This document shows, one piece after another, positions 23,787 to 35,836 of a DNA stretch of 64,000 bases (positions are counted from its first letter, which is position 1; every line of letters begins with the position of its first letter). A program made the position numbers and the translations under genes. The DNA lies in the NCBI RefSeq assembly GCF_023278565.1, contig NC_064681.1, positions 496,001 to 560,000 of the forward strand. The letters run 5' to 3'. The notes beneath the pieces were generated by a model. It saw only the letters and a list, made by a program, of their open reading frames with translations. It did no database searches and had not been told where the DNA came from. This DNA comes from Colletotrichum lupini. Lineage: Eukaryota > Ascomycota > Sordariomycetes > Glomerellales > Glomerellaceae.

Positions 23787-26691
23787 ATGGCAGGATATCC
23801 GGGTCAGCGTCCTTATGGCGGTGGCCCTCCCGCGCCTCGTCCTGGACCCGGCCCCGGCCCAGCGCAGCGGGGTCCTCCTCAGCAGTATGACAACTACCAG
23901 CAGGACGGATATGGCTACGACTACTATGATGACGGCGGCTACGACCAAAACTATGGCGGTCAATACCAGGACCCCAACTACGGCAGAGGTCCGCCGCCGA
24001 ATCAAGGCTACCCGCCGCAGGATTACTATGGTGGCGGCCCAGGGCCCAATGGCCCGCCAAGAGGAGGGCGACCGCCTCAAACGGGAAGAGGTGGTCCTAT
24101 TGCACGTCCTCCGACCGCAGATGGCACTCGCGGCGGATACCCGCCTCGTGGCGGTGGCGGTCCCCCAGGCCGAGGAGGTTTTCCCATGGGCCGGGGTGGC
24201 CGTCCCGCTCCGTACGAGCGATCGGCCAATTCAGATCCAGCTGGTGAGTTGCATGCGTGCCATTCGTGCCCTTGTATGCTAACCATTCCTAGCAAACCGT
24301 CCTCGAGAACACGCGCCGATCAGTCCTCCTGGCGCCCAGGGATTCAGTGGTGGCGCTTTCCCGTCATTTCCAGGACAAGGCCGTAAGACGGACCTAGATG
24401 CTGAAAATGCGATTCTAAACAAGATGGCCGGAATCGACATCTCATCCCAACCTGTCCAGCAGCGGCCTCCTGGTGGACCTCCGAATGGCAGAGCGCCGCC
24501 ACCCCGTGGCTACTCTGACCCGCGGCGTGGTCCTGAGCCAGGTTACGGACAAGACTTCCGAGGAGATGGCTACGGCCAGCAAGGCCCTCCGAGGGACGAC
24601 TTCGGTCCACCTTCTAGAAGCATGACCATGCCGGTCAACGACCAAGCGCAAAGGCGCGGGCCTCCGCCACGCCAGGACACATATGGTGGCCCAGGGGGAC
24701 CGCCACGTGGTGGTGTTCCTCCTCGGCCTTCAACAGCGCAAGGAAATCGGCCGCCACCGCAGCGCATGTATCCCCCAAACCCGATGCCTCCGCCGCCGCA
24801 ACAACAGCAGCAGCAACTGCCTCCGCCTCAGAATGCAGGGTATGGGGGACATGGAGAGTTCGGAGGCGATCAGGACGGATACCGAGACACTAGGGCGTCG
24901 TTCGGCGACGTCTACGACGCCTATTACCAACCTTCTCGCATGAGTAATCAAAGCGCCCACAGTCATGGGCATCACGATGCTCCCGACTACAATGGGGCAC
25001 CATCGCATGCTCCTCGTGGTTCTTTCGAACAGCACATGCGCCCAGGCATTGCCGAGCACACGCAGCCGGGCGCTAAGCGCGTTCCGGAGATGAGTCGGAC
25101 CAAATCGCAGCCAGATCTCCGACAGTCGCAGCAGGCTGTGTTTGAGATGGCCGGCGACGCTCCTCCGATGCCGCCAATGGGCAACGGCTACCAGGACGTG
25201 TATAACCAACCCAACGGCTGGGACCAACCACAGAACCCGCAGATGGGGCGTCCTGGCTTGCCCCAAGGCCCTTCTCCTAATCGAGGCCCCGATTCTCTGC
25301 CATCTCATCCGGCCCCCGTCCGACCTGGCCACATGCCGAATTCCATGGTCAACATGAATGACAAGCCCGCGCCTGTTCGCAACTACGCCGGCGCTCCTGG
25401 CGTAAACGTGCCGACACCTCCTGCCGGTCCTGGCGGCGCACCTCTGCCTCAGCAGCAAATGCTCCCTCAGCAACCTAGCAAGGCTTCGCTTCAAGAAACA
25501 ACACCCGTTACCCAGGAAGAGCTAGAGCGTCTACGCCAGGTTGTCAAGTCAACACCGAATGATCAAGAGACTGCCATGAGACTGGCGAAGCGACTGGTGG
25601 AGGCGGCCGATGTTCTGGCCCCGAATCTTGCCGATCCGAAGATGAAGACCCGTGCCCGGGAGCGATATCTTGCCGACGCAAACAAGATCCTCAAGAAGCT
25701 GTCGAGCGCGCAAAACTCTGAGGCAATGTTCTTCTATGCCGACTGCCTAGGCCGTGGCTTGTTTGGACTTGAGCCTGATAACAAGGAGGCTTTCACATTG
25801 TACCAGTCGGCTGCTAAGCTCGGACATGCGGCTGCGGCGTACAGGACGGCAGTCTGCTGTGAGATTGGCCACGAAGAAGGTGGCGGCACAAGAAAGGATC
25901 CCCTCAAGGCGATCCAATGGTATAAGAGAGCTGCCACGCTCGGCGATACGCCAGCCATGTACAAGGTTGGCATGATCTTGCTCAAGGGGCTTCTTGGCCA
26001 GCCAAAGAACCCTCGTGAAGCTGTAGGGTGGCTCAAGAGAGCTGCGGAAAGAGCTGACGCGGAAAATCCTCACGCATTGCATGAATTGGGTCTGCTCTAC
26101 GAATCTGCAGCCCCCAATGATGCCATTATCAAGGACGAAGCTTATGCCTTCCAGTTGTTCCGAGAGGCGGCTGACCTCGGCTACAAATTTTCACAATATC
26201 GTCTCGGTTGCGCCTTCGAGTATGGTCTGATGGGCTGCCCCGTTGACCCCCGCCAGTCCATTATGTGGTACTCCCGCGCAGCTCAGCAAGGCGAGCACCA
26301 GTCTGAGCTGTCACTCAGTGGATGGTACCTTACTGGCACCGATAACGTCTTGCAGCAGAGCGATACCGAGGCTTACCTGTGGGCGCGCAAGGCTGCCACG
26401 GCCGGTCTGGCCAAGGCTGAGTACGCGATGGGTTACTTTACCGAGGTGGGCATTGGTGTGCCAGCCAACATGGAGGATGCAAAGCGATGGTACTGGAGAG
26501 CAGCTGGTAAGTTGCAATTGCTTGTGTGTTTGCGATGTATGCTGACCCATTTTACAGCCCAAGATTTCCCCAAGGCACGTGAACGGCTCGAAGACCTTAA
26601 GCGCGCCGGCAAGAACGGACCCCGGCAGCGCGAGCGTATTTCTCGCAGCAAGATCGGCAAGCAACAAGAGGGCGAGTGCTCCGTCATGTAG
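23787..26691 (+). CDS. Sel1-repeat chitin synthase activator, Skt5/Chs4-like, with CaaX box
   Basis: Three exons: 23787-24243, 24293-26506 and 26558-26691, giving 934 aa. Both joins are GT-AG and keep a GCT-G split Ala codon. The first 560 or so residues are disordered: rich in Gly, Pro, Gln, Tyr and Arg, with repeated PPRG, GRGG and poly-Gln runs. From about residue 625 to 890 tandem Sel1-type repeats follow (for example AMFFYADCLGRGLFGLEPDN, AFTLYQSAAKLGHAAAAYRT, KAIQWYKRAATLGDTPAMYK). The last four residues are CSVM, a CaaX farnesylation signal known in yeast Skt5. Skt5/Chs4 brings chitin synthase III to the bud neck and septum and activates it. Filamentous fungi have several paralogues, so orthology to Skt5 itself is not settled. 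Confidence 0.92.
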
Positions 26692-28502
26692 GCGGCAAGG
26701 CATGACCCAATACAACAACTTGATGTAACACGAGCGGTCCGGGCTGGGTTCCTGTGTCGACCGCAACGACGACCACGAACAGAGGATGAAGAGACGACGA
26801 CGAGGTACAACTCTGTGTACTTGTACGGCATCAACCGACAACAGGATGTTTGATCTATACGGAACAGGAAAGAAAAGGCTCACGAAAGAAGGAAGAGAAT
26901 GGGGGAAAGCCACAACGGGCGTTCTGGACAAATGGTAGTCTAATTTCCTCCATTGGATGGGAGGCTCCTTTGTTTGATAGGGAGGTCACTCATATTCTCC
27001 TTCTTCCCCATACAGGTCCATGGAATGAGAATGGCTCTGATGAGGGGCTGGATTTCAAGCGTTCATGTCATTGTCTCATCTAAGGGCAGGGTGACATGGC
27101 TCATACAGCCAATGTTTGGCGTTTAGCATATATAATTATTCATCAACGTCTTCTTTGATGCTCTATTGCTTTCTAACACTTGGTTTATTTCCTAACTTGA
27201 GGTTACTACAGGAAGCTTGAGACTTAACCAATGTTACCTTGCTTGCGTACGAGGTAGTTGGCGAGTGAAATCAGTTTCCTCTTCCCTGCCGATTTCCCCT
27301 AACGAAACTATTCGATTATAATGACCTTAGATTTGCTTGATTCTTCCTAGGCGATTTGCATCTCACCTCGGAGCCGTAGAAAAGGGGGGGAGGGTAGAGT
27401 GGCTGTAGCTGCGACTGCCAACAGGTGAGTCTCGTTCGGTTTCGGTCTCGGGTCGTGTTTGTGCAGTGAGGCTGAGGTTCTCGAAAAAACCCGGGGTTAC
27501 GATGGTTTGTGTGGGACGATGAGGGTTCCTTGGCTGTATTACTTGCCAATTTTAGTTCGAGGTAGGCCGAGCGAGGCAGAATGGTCCTTTCTACTCAGGT
27601 CAAGTAGGTTGGTGGGTAAGATAGGCGGCGAGGAATGTTTCTTTGGCGGGGAGTTTCGTGCGGCCCGGGACGAACTTTGGGGGACGACAGTCCGGAGGAT
27701 GCGGATGGTCCCGGGGGGGAAGCATATGGTCTGGATGTGTATGAGATTCGCATCCTCATAGTCGCACAAACAACCTTCCTTAGTAGGTCGCGATTATTCG
27801 CGACGAATTTGATGTGTAAGCCTCACCGCGTATCCATGTATGAGCCGCCGCGTCCTACCTAGTAGGTACCCTCTCTTACCTGAACTTCATGTACGAGATC
27901 CCGTTTTCTCTAGACGAGATTGATGAATCAGGGGAAGGAAGGAAGGCCCTCGAGGTACCTGCCCACCTACCTTCCATCTGAATGTACGGGAAGGGTATAT
28001 GGCCCCCCTCAGTCCCATTCCTGTCACCAGCCAGCAGGCGCCTCCCTTTGGGAGGTCAGGTCAAAACTGGCTGGGTGGTGGAGTGGTTGAAGTCCACGAA
28101 CAGCCTAATCGGTGAAGGCTTAGAGGTCCCGAGTTCGAGTCAACGAAAAATCCCAGCATGTGCGCCAGAGATGTAGCCCCCGTTCGCCACCGGGGGGGGG
28201 TGAACTCTTTTGCCTTTTTGGATCTTGGTTTCGCGGTAGATGTACATCGTGAATACCGGTTAAAAGTGCAAAGCTTTCCATGCAGTGCGATGTTGAATTT
28301 CTCCTCGTTCAATCTTGCTCCTTTCTACTATTGCTTCAGCCTTTCTCTCACGGCACCTCTTCCGCCTGAGTCTCAACATCGAACGAAAGGTAACCTCTAG
28401 AGAAGATTAGTGGAGGAGGGGAAACACCATGCGGGATTTTGAGTATTTGAATTATATAGGTGCTGATTCAGTAAACTTCTAAATTTCTCGTGTCTCTCCA
28501 AG
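26692..28502. other. Tail-to-tail spacer with a tRNA-like relic
   Basis: This is 1.8 kb of convergent spacer between the Skt5-like gene and the GPI-type gene. Besides the tRNA-like element at 28070-28157 it holds a perfect CCTCCC-TTT-GGGAGG hairpin at 28041-28055 and a GTACCT cluster near 27840-27960. No gene is supported. Confidence 0.45.
28070..28157 (+). repeat. tRNA-like element (class II type), degenerate
   Basis: The ends pair as an acceptor stem (GCTGGG with CCCAGC). A perfect D-arm-like stem GTGGA/TCCAC (28078-28082 with 28093-28097) encloses GTGGTTGAAG, close to the A-box of Ser/Leu tRNAs. A perfect AGCCT/AGGCT stem (28102-28106 with 28116-28120) follows, but its loop is nine bases rather than seven. 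A B-box-like GAGTTCGAGTC starts at 28131, but the T-stem has only one good pair. The 88-nt length suits a class II tRNA. I read it as a tRNA pseudogene or the head of a tRNA-derived SINE, not a working tRNA. Confidence 0.4.
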
Positions 28503-29555
28503 CTAAGCTAGCAATATGAACATGCTCACCGTAGCAGCAACCAACAACGGCCCCCAACTCGAAGAAACCGAGCCAAATGCGCTGCTCATCGCAACCTGAG
28601 TCGAATTCACCCTCATACAGTGAATATTCGGCCTCGCCAACTTGATATTCCACCGCTCCTCCCCAACCCACGTATTGAAAATCAGAATCTGCACGCGGTT
28701 CGAAGCATTCAAATACGCCTGCCTCGCATCCCCGCCATCAATCAACCCGCTCCCGAACCCCATAATCTCACTCCCACTTGTGACCGGCGACGTGCTCTCC
28801 CCCGTCGTTGGGGTGGAATTACTCGTTACGTTGGGGTTGAGGTTACTCGTCCTAGCTCCATAAATCACGGCACCATACCCGAACGTGGTATTACACTCCG
28901 GGATAGTCTTCCACGAGGGCATTCTTCCGTCGCAGCTATCTCGGGTGAGGGACTTATCGGAGGCGTGGAGGGCTTCGAGGCATGCTTCGCCTAGGACGGG
29001 TTCGCAGTCCGTGCTGTTGCCATTCTCCTCGGTCCAGAGGTTGGTGACGTTGGGAGAGAACTCGACGTCTAGAGACGTTACGCAAAAGGGAGAATCAGAG
29101 CCGCGGAGACCGCCGGATGAGAGGTTCCCTCCGAGGGGCCAGGATAGGGAGTATGAGGTGGCGATGTAGTGCGGTTCGGTGATGTTTCGGCCTAGGTTTG
29201 CCTCTGTGGTGTTTTGGGTGAGGTGGGGAAGACTGAAGTCGGATATGTTTACGCCTGGTGGTGAGATGTAAGTCTACACAAGTACTTTCCAGTGTCGGGA
29301 AGAGGGAATTAGAATCGTACGCCATGTCCATTCGTCTTGTCCGAGCAGCCGAGCGTTGCCTGAGAAGACCTCAAAGGGGCGGAACGATATTTGACGCGTG
29401 GCGTTGGGCTCTGCTATTGCCTGTTGGAGAATCTCGATGGATTGGTTATCGAAGACCGTGGGCGGCGATGCTCTGAATGTTTGAGCGCGGTCGTTCCAAT
29501 AGCTAAAGGGCGCAGAACCGCGTGAGAATAAAAGGCCTACGATGGGGGGTTTCAT
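28503..29555 (-). CDS. Putative GPI-anchored, N-glycosylated surface protein of unknown function
   Basis: Two exons, 29555-29321 and 29254-28503, give 328 aa. The intron (donor GTACGA, acceptor CACCAG) joins QDEWTWR to VNISDFSLPHL in frame. The chain has many N-x-S/T sites and several cysteines (for example CDGRMPSWKTIPECNTTFGY). It ends in a Ser-rich spacer followed by a hydrophobic tail (WGPLLVAATVSMFILLA), the pattern of a GPI-anchor signal. I do not recognise a catalytic domain. The N-terminus is odd: MKPPIVGLLFSRGSAPFSYW has only a short hydrophobic core and an Arg where a signal peptide should be greasy. The true start may lie in a missed 5' exon, or the signal may be weak. Confidence 0.68.
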
Positions 29556-32500
29556 TCTGGACAGATGATTTCTATTGATTATGATGAAGTTGAGATAAAA
29601 TACAAGAAAAGACCTGGAGATGTGTTGTAGCCCGTGGAATCATCATGTGCAATTTTGCCTTTAATCTTTTATTTACAGACCTAAAGATTTCGAGATCTAG
29701 ATAGAGGAGGCTCTCGAGGAGACGTTTTTTGCCCCGGGCGGAGCAGATCTTGCCGATCTTGTCAGCCCTACGCCCGGTAGATATCTGGGGTATGTGATAC
29801 CATTACGTGCGCCCAGACACTATGTGATACTTGCGATATTACTTCTAGTCGTGTTGTAAATTTACATATATGGATGACTGGCCAGTCGTAGTGGGAGGGA
29901 AATGGCTGCTTGGCATTGGCAGGCGTCAAAATGTCAAGACAGAGGCAACCTTCAGAGCCGAACGCCACACCGAATCGTTCGAACTGACAGTAATCCGATT
30001 GAGACCGCGTCCAGCCAGGCTCCAATTACCTTAAAGTAATGTCTGAAAGGGTTTCCTCTAACGACCCTAGCAGCCTAGACTACAAGGCAATACAATCAGC
30101 TGTAGTCGAGGAGTGATATGAAGAGAACCTATACCCCCGAAAATGAGTGACGCATGAACTTGCCGACGGCTCTCTTCTGATGATTGGGGGGAAAAAATTG
30201 TTCATGTACGTACGAGTACCATTCCGTTGTATCTATCACCCAAGTGAAACGATGAGCAAGGAAATGGTCATTCGGGACATCGTCCATAAGGGGTCGAAAA
30301 CGTAGTCAGTGTAGCACTAGCCTGCTGTGTCCAGACGCTGACATTCATGAGTAAATATATAGAATTATTCATCGCAGCCTCATTCCTTCAGTTACCAGTC
30401 TTTCTGGCCCTTCATTGGCGCCCGACTCACTCCTTCTGCCCGTATCCAATACTTAGACCTCAAATCCATGAGTGAAGACAATACGAGTCACGTCAAGGAC
30501 AGGAAGATTGCAACTCAATGCCAGATGCGACGCGGTGGAAGGATGACAGAGTCTATAGGTTGTAGGAAAGCTCAATGCCGGAACTGTAATTGTTCCGTCG
30601 CGTAGATAGATGCCTTCCCGGGCCCAACTCTTCTTTGGCAAAGCCTACCATCAGAGCCGTCAGCATCAGTCCATTAGAGATCAAGACCTCAAATTAACTC
30701 ATCGATAGATGACCTCACGACTCTGGTGATCCTGTTTCGAGTATGGACACTCATCTTCTTCGTCCCGTACCATTCGGGAGTTCCCCCCACGCAGGTTCGA
30801 ATCTAGAACTCGACCGACCTCGGTACGGCCGGCGTGTCATCCGATAGTTCGCAACACAGGGTAGCAACCAGCAAGATGGCCCCCGGAGCCCGAAGGGGGG
30901 ATCGTCCCGTGCCTTGCGTAAGGGCCAGGGCCAGGGCTGAAAGGGAGAAAGAGAACCTCTTTTTCGGGGAGGGAGTGGATCACAGGGTTGGGCTGGAGAT
31001 TGAAAAGTCCCTATCCATGCAACCCAGCCCAGCGAACTACATGTAACGGTCGATTTCGTTTTGCTTTTCCGCATTGCCGGGGCAGATCTTGGTAAACTTC
31101 TCGCCGATTACGGTCGACGGATGGGCTGGTCATCAAAAACTACGGACGAACTATGTGATTCTGACGTGAACGACCCATTTCGATATTGATAATTCTCCGG
31201 CATCATCGGCCGGGTAAGAGGGAGTTGCAGAGCCGGATGAACATGAGTGAAGGGGCGACGAGCCGGGGAGAAGCGGGAATTTGGAAGTGAAGGGGTCAAA
31301 AAAGTTTAAAAGATTGGATGAGTCTTGGTATCTCGGAAGAAGCAACGAGAGGGCCTGTTTGTCGAGGGCAGGGCGAGACAAGGTAAGGCGCTGAAGGAAG
31401 AAAGAAAAGGGTATTATTCAGGCAAAAAGGTCGGAGATGGCGGGTTGCAGGGAACGAGTCTCTCTCTTCTCGAGTTCTTTTGAAGAGATTACGGAACGTC
31501 TCACTTGAAACTTTCCAATCTCAGACGTTTCGTTTTATTCCTTGTCTCTTAACTCTCGTCTCTTTCCCTTTCTGCCTTTTGTCATTTCTGCATTCGGCAT
31601 TCTGCATTCCAAAGGAAGGGGGGAAAAGGTGGGAAAGCATTTGATCCGCGGCTTCCACGAACCGGCGATGCCGCGATACATGGCCGAGATTACGGATACT
31701 GGGTAGAGAGGCATGTCCAGTTCGTGGTGTACGGAGTATTGTGCGCTGGCAGAATTCTGGGAATCATATCCTTCGAATCATCGTCACACGTGGTTGTTGC
31801 TTTTCTGGAAACTTTCTGGATGGGGAGGGGTTACACCCTCGACGGGGTTAGCAAGGCTAGGTTGCGTTTTCGTTGCTTATTCTTGCCAGACTAGGTACCA
31901 AACTAATACCGCTCACACGACCCTGTCACCTTCAACTCCTTTTCGGAGGCAGGCAGACACATTCTAAGATGCTAGGGACGTGGTGACTTGGATGTGCGTG
32001 GTGTAGGACTCGGCAGAACGTTCTTCGAGGGGAGAAAGAAAAACCTCATACTCTGAGATCCACAACAGATAGAGAGAGGCCGCGCGCGTGAGAGAAAAGG
32101 TCTTTGGGTACAACGGCGGAGACAGAACGGTTCTATTGCATTGATGGAGGTCTTCCTGCCATCCGATGTTTCGTGGTCCTGTCTGTGTTTGATCACCTGT
32201 TCATCCCACAATGGCAAAGCCCCCCTGCACTGAGATGTCTTGTCTCCCTCTGTCTGTCTCGAGTCTCAAGTCTCTCTTTGCCTCGCTGCCAGACCGATGA
32301 TAGACGCGCCCACATACAGACCACATGACGAGCATGTGGCACAGCAGCACATGGATTACACGAGACAGAAATGCACTGTGAGATATGCACGGGCGATCAT
32401 CGACGCGAGGGTACGCACAACGGCGCGACGACAAGGCATTGGGGCATGCGACCTTATGCTTCTTTCCCCCTCCACCTCGGACGTCCACAAAGTCGGCGTC

Positions 32501-35308
32501 GATTTGTGATCTCACAACCGAGTGGGATTGAGATGGTGGGTGAGGATGGTGGCTGCTGACTTTCCATCGTCCGTCTGCGTGGGCTTTTATGCGGGATGCT
32601 TATGCTGCAGAAGGGGGAGTGGCAGAAATTTGACGGATCATCTAATGCAAGCCCATCCAGCCACATCACTGTGTACGATGCAGCGAGCCTCTCGGTTTGA
32701 GAAATGTCACCGCCATCGAGATCGGTAGAGTATCACATATGCCGCCGTACACGACTCGATGACTCCCCTCCACCACGGCTCGATTCCAGACGGAGGGAAC
32801 AGCAACAGAGAGATCTCGCGATCTCACGATCGATATGGTCAAATGTCCGACCACGCTTTGTTCCAGTCGGTATCAAATTTCTCCGAGCCAATGAAGACGG
32901 AGGGTAACAGCACACCGCGGAGCCGAAGTGGACGGAGTATCCAGAAAGGAAGCCCAAGGGGGGGACGTGGCGGGCAGATGGAGATCCCAAGATCGTGGCA
33001 TGCGAGCGCAAGGCCAGCCGAAGGAGGGGGGTCCCTAGGACAGCGGCGCCAACAAAACAACGCACAGATGTTGCGAAAATGATGTGTCTTTTTGGGGACA
33101 ATGTTCATGATCCTTGCTGATGAGCAGGGATATGTGCTCATGAAGGGATGGGTAGCAGGGGTGTGTGATGGTAGGACGGCGTTCCGAATCCTTGAGATAA
33201 TTGCTTTTTCTTGCATTTTTCTTTAACCAGAGTTTTTCTGCTTGTCTTTGGAGGGAAGAAGAAGTGAGAGAGATTCGGTCTCGGATTTTGGGGGCCTGGT
33301 GTACTGGCTCAAGGTGGCTGATACATGAAATCGGTTACGATGGCCTGAAGCAGTTCAAGATCATCTCTGGTTGATCGATCATGTCGCTATCCGAGACTCA
33401 AGCACCGGGGGTAACTAGGAGACTGTGACGTCTCTTGAGGCAAGGAGGCGGTTGGGCTGAGGCTCAACTAGAGGCGTTTAAAAGGCGTTCAGGGAGCCCA
33501 AATATTAAACATGGCGATTTCAGATCCAGATTCACCATGTATGGAAAAGGTTTGACAGGACGGAAGCTCCCGTTAGACGGCGTCCGATCTAAAGTGCTTG
33601 GTAGTCTACCAGGGTAGTAGGGGGAAATGAAGTGGAAAGGGGGCGGCCAGATTTGATATCGAAAAGAAAGGAAACGAAAGGAAGCTATGAACGGGAGGAC
33701 GGTAAGCTCCGGGATAGAAGCCATGTATTTGACTTCTCTGATGACGTCCCGAGCAGGTTCGATCGAGTCAGTAATGGAATTTTGTTTTCGATAGTACCCG
33801 CTGGATCGATGCGCGGGTACGTCCGTAGATGAACGGCTTCTGACGTGGCTGGCTGGCGGGCAAACGTGGACCCAAACAATGTCTCTATCCACGTGCCAAC
33901 CTGCATCTGAAGATCGGCAATACACCATGTCATTGCCACGCACAGTTTTCTGTTGTGAATCAGACTGGGAGGCGAACCAGGAGGATATGAGGAACGACTG
34001 GGATGAAGGGTGCCGGGAGACGTTGAAGGCGTGGCACGCCAAGTCCTTGGTCGAACGAGAATCGCATGGCAGATACCGGGCGAGGGACCAAGATGTTGGG
34101 CAGGACGTTGATGCAGTCCCGTATCGAGGGTTCGAAGCATGGTATGCCGTGATAGGTGGACGGCATAGTGACATACTGCTTGGAATCATTATTACTGAAT
34201 CGGGATGATCAGATGGTGCCGTCAAGGATAAGAGATCTGGAGATCTGAGTGAAGTAATGTTTCCTTCTTTTACTGCCTCGTACAGCCGTACCTACTTTTG
34301 ATGCGAGAGTTTTGGACCGTCAAAAGTCTATCATACTTACTCGTGTAGGCGCCACGATTCTGTGTTCGACGGCGCCCATACGTGGCTTACACTACCTACG
34401 TATTCGGGAGATGGAAGGTGGTCAGGTTCAGAGATGGGGATCTGCCGCAGGGGAGGGACGAAAAGTACAGGGACATGGGGGAGAATCTGTTCGGGGAATG
34501 AGGGGTCCCCGGTTCCGCGGCCGGGATTCCACCCATGGCTTGTCTTGGCTCATCTTGAAGTCTCTCCGCCTCTTGTTACTTACATCCCTTGTCTCTCCCA
34601 TGCGGGACATGTTACTCGGGGGCATGACCATTGGTATGCGAGCCCGGCGCGGGCGCGCGGGAAGACTGCATCGTGGGGGACCGTCATTTGGTTGTAACTC
34701 TACAAACAAAAGTCTTGGAACTGACAAGAAAGGTGTGGATGGTACGGAGAGACGAGGGCTATAGCGCGGGTGTTGACGATGTTTGCTCTCCCGGGTCCAT
34801 GGACGGAGACACAGCTGAAAATAGTCGAAGCAGGACGGGTTGGACGTGTACACCTACATATCTATAACATCACCCACGTTTGCAATTACTCTACCTGCCT
34901 ACCTAAGCTAATACTACGGCTACCTACTTGGTTATTGAAGCAAACATACCGACTCGTCTCGTTGCAGACCTTTCGCCCGTTCACCATGCAACCACCCCCA
35001 ATCACCCGTTTAGTTCCCTCCCCCTGGTCCAACGACACCACCTTCCCGGAATCCCTCAAAGGTGAGAAATGATATCACAAACGATGATTAAAAACCTTGT
35101 AAGTCCCAAAGCCTCACGCACTAGCCGAGGGAATAAAGCACTTTCCACCCAAAGAAACGAATAAGCGAGCCCCTCGGTTCCAGCCCTGTTAACCGCTTCC
35201 CTTTTGTTTTTTGCCCACCACGCAGTCCGTCCATTATGATCCCATGGCAAGCGCCAATGCCATATCCTAGAAGGCCTTCACCGCAAGTGAACTTCCATGC
35301 CCACATAT
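29556..35308. other. 5.7-kb gene-poor region
   Basis: No protein I can support is encoded here. Frames of up to 253 codons (33464-34225 minus) overlap equal-sized frames on the other strand, and their translations are Ser/Pro/Arg-rich without motifs. The region has purine/pyrimidine-skewed patches (about 31380-31640), a GTACCT/CTACCT-rich patch near 34870-34925, and a B-box-like GGTTCGAATC near 30790 that does not fold into a tRNA. Confidence 0.5.
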
Positions 35309-35836
35309 TCAAGCGCAAGATGAAGCCCGTCGCCGCAACCCGCCGGGCCAATGCGGCTTCACGCAGCCCTCGCAGCCGGGACTCAGCACATCCGGCTCCT
35401 TGCCCTCGAACAACTCGGGCTTGTACACATACCACTCGCGGTACGACTTCCACTCCTCGAGAAACTCGACCCAGTACGCGAGCTGCTCGACGAGCCAGCT
35501 ATCGCGGAGTCGGTCGCGGATCCACTCGGCCGTCTCCTCCTTTCTGCCGTTGCCGTTGCCTTGCTGCCCCACTCCCGCTCCCGCTCCCGAACGTCCCGTC
35601 GTCCAGGTCCGAAGAAGATCCGGCCGGACGTCGGCGACGCGCTCGGCCGTGTAATAGACAAACTCGGCCCGTTGGCCCCGCGCCGTGAAGTATGGGACGG
35701 AACCCCACTCCACGACGGCACGCTGCTTGGTCAGCTCCACCACGCGCACCGTGCAGCAGGTGCATTTCGCCTGGTTGAGGAAGTCGCGGAGGACCGTCGA
35801 GGCCGAGGGCGTGCTGGTGCGCGGGTGGAGCTGCAT
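35309..35836 (-). CDS. Hypothetical protein, 175 aa
   Basis: A single uninterrupted frame encodes 175 aa. It looks like real coding sequence: a mixed, globular composition rich in Trp, Tyr, Glu and Arg (for example LVEQLAYWVEFLEEWKSYRE), a Gly/Asn-rich low-complexity linker (about residues 83-97), and third positions rich in G and C. Cysteines near residues 25-28 (KCTCCTV) and 155-158 (CEGC) could form a metal or disulfide site, but I know no family with this pattern. No signal peptide or membrane helix is seen. A large frame on the opposite strand overlaps it, so the strand choice rests on composition alone. Confidence 0.5.
   Translation of the reverse strand: MQLHPRTSTPSASTVLRDFLNQAKCTCCTVRVVELTKQRAVVEWGSVPYFTARGQRAEFVYYTAERVADVRPDLLRTWTTGRSGAGAGVGQQGNGNGRKEETAEWIRDRLRDSWLVEQLAYWVEFLEEWKSYREWYVYKPELFEGKEPDVLSPGCEGCVKPHWPGGLRRRASSCA

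Noticed and set aside
30785..30815. GGTTCGAATC, a possible tRNA T-arm
   Set aside because: The flanks do not pair into a T-stem, and no A-box or acceptor stem lies at the right distance.
33464..34225. 253-codon frame on the minus strand
   Set aside because: Ser/Pro/Arg-rich translation without any motif; equally long frames overlap on the other strand; no splice continuity.
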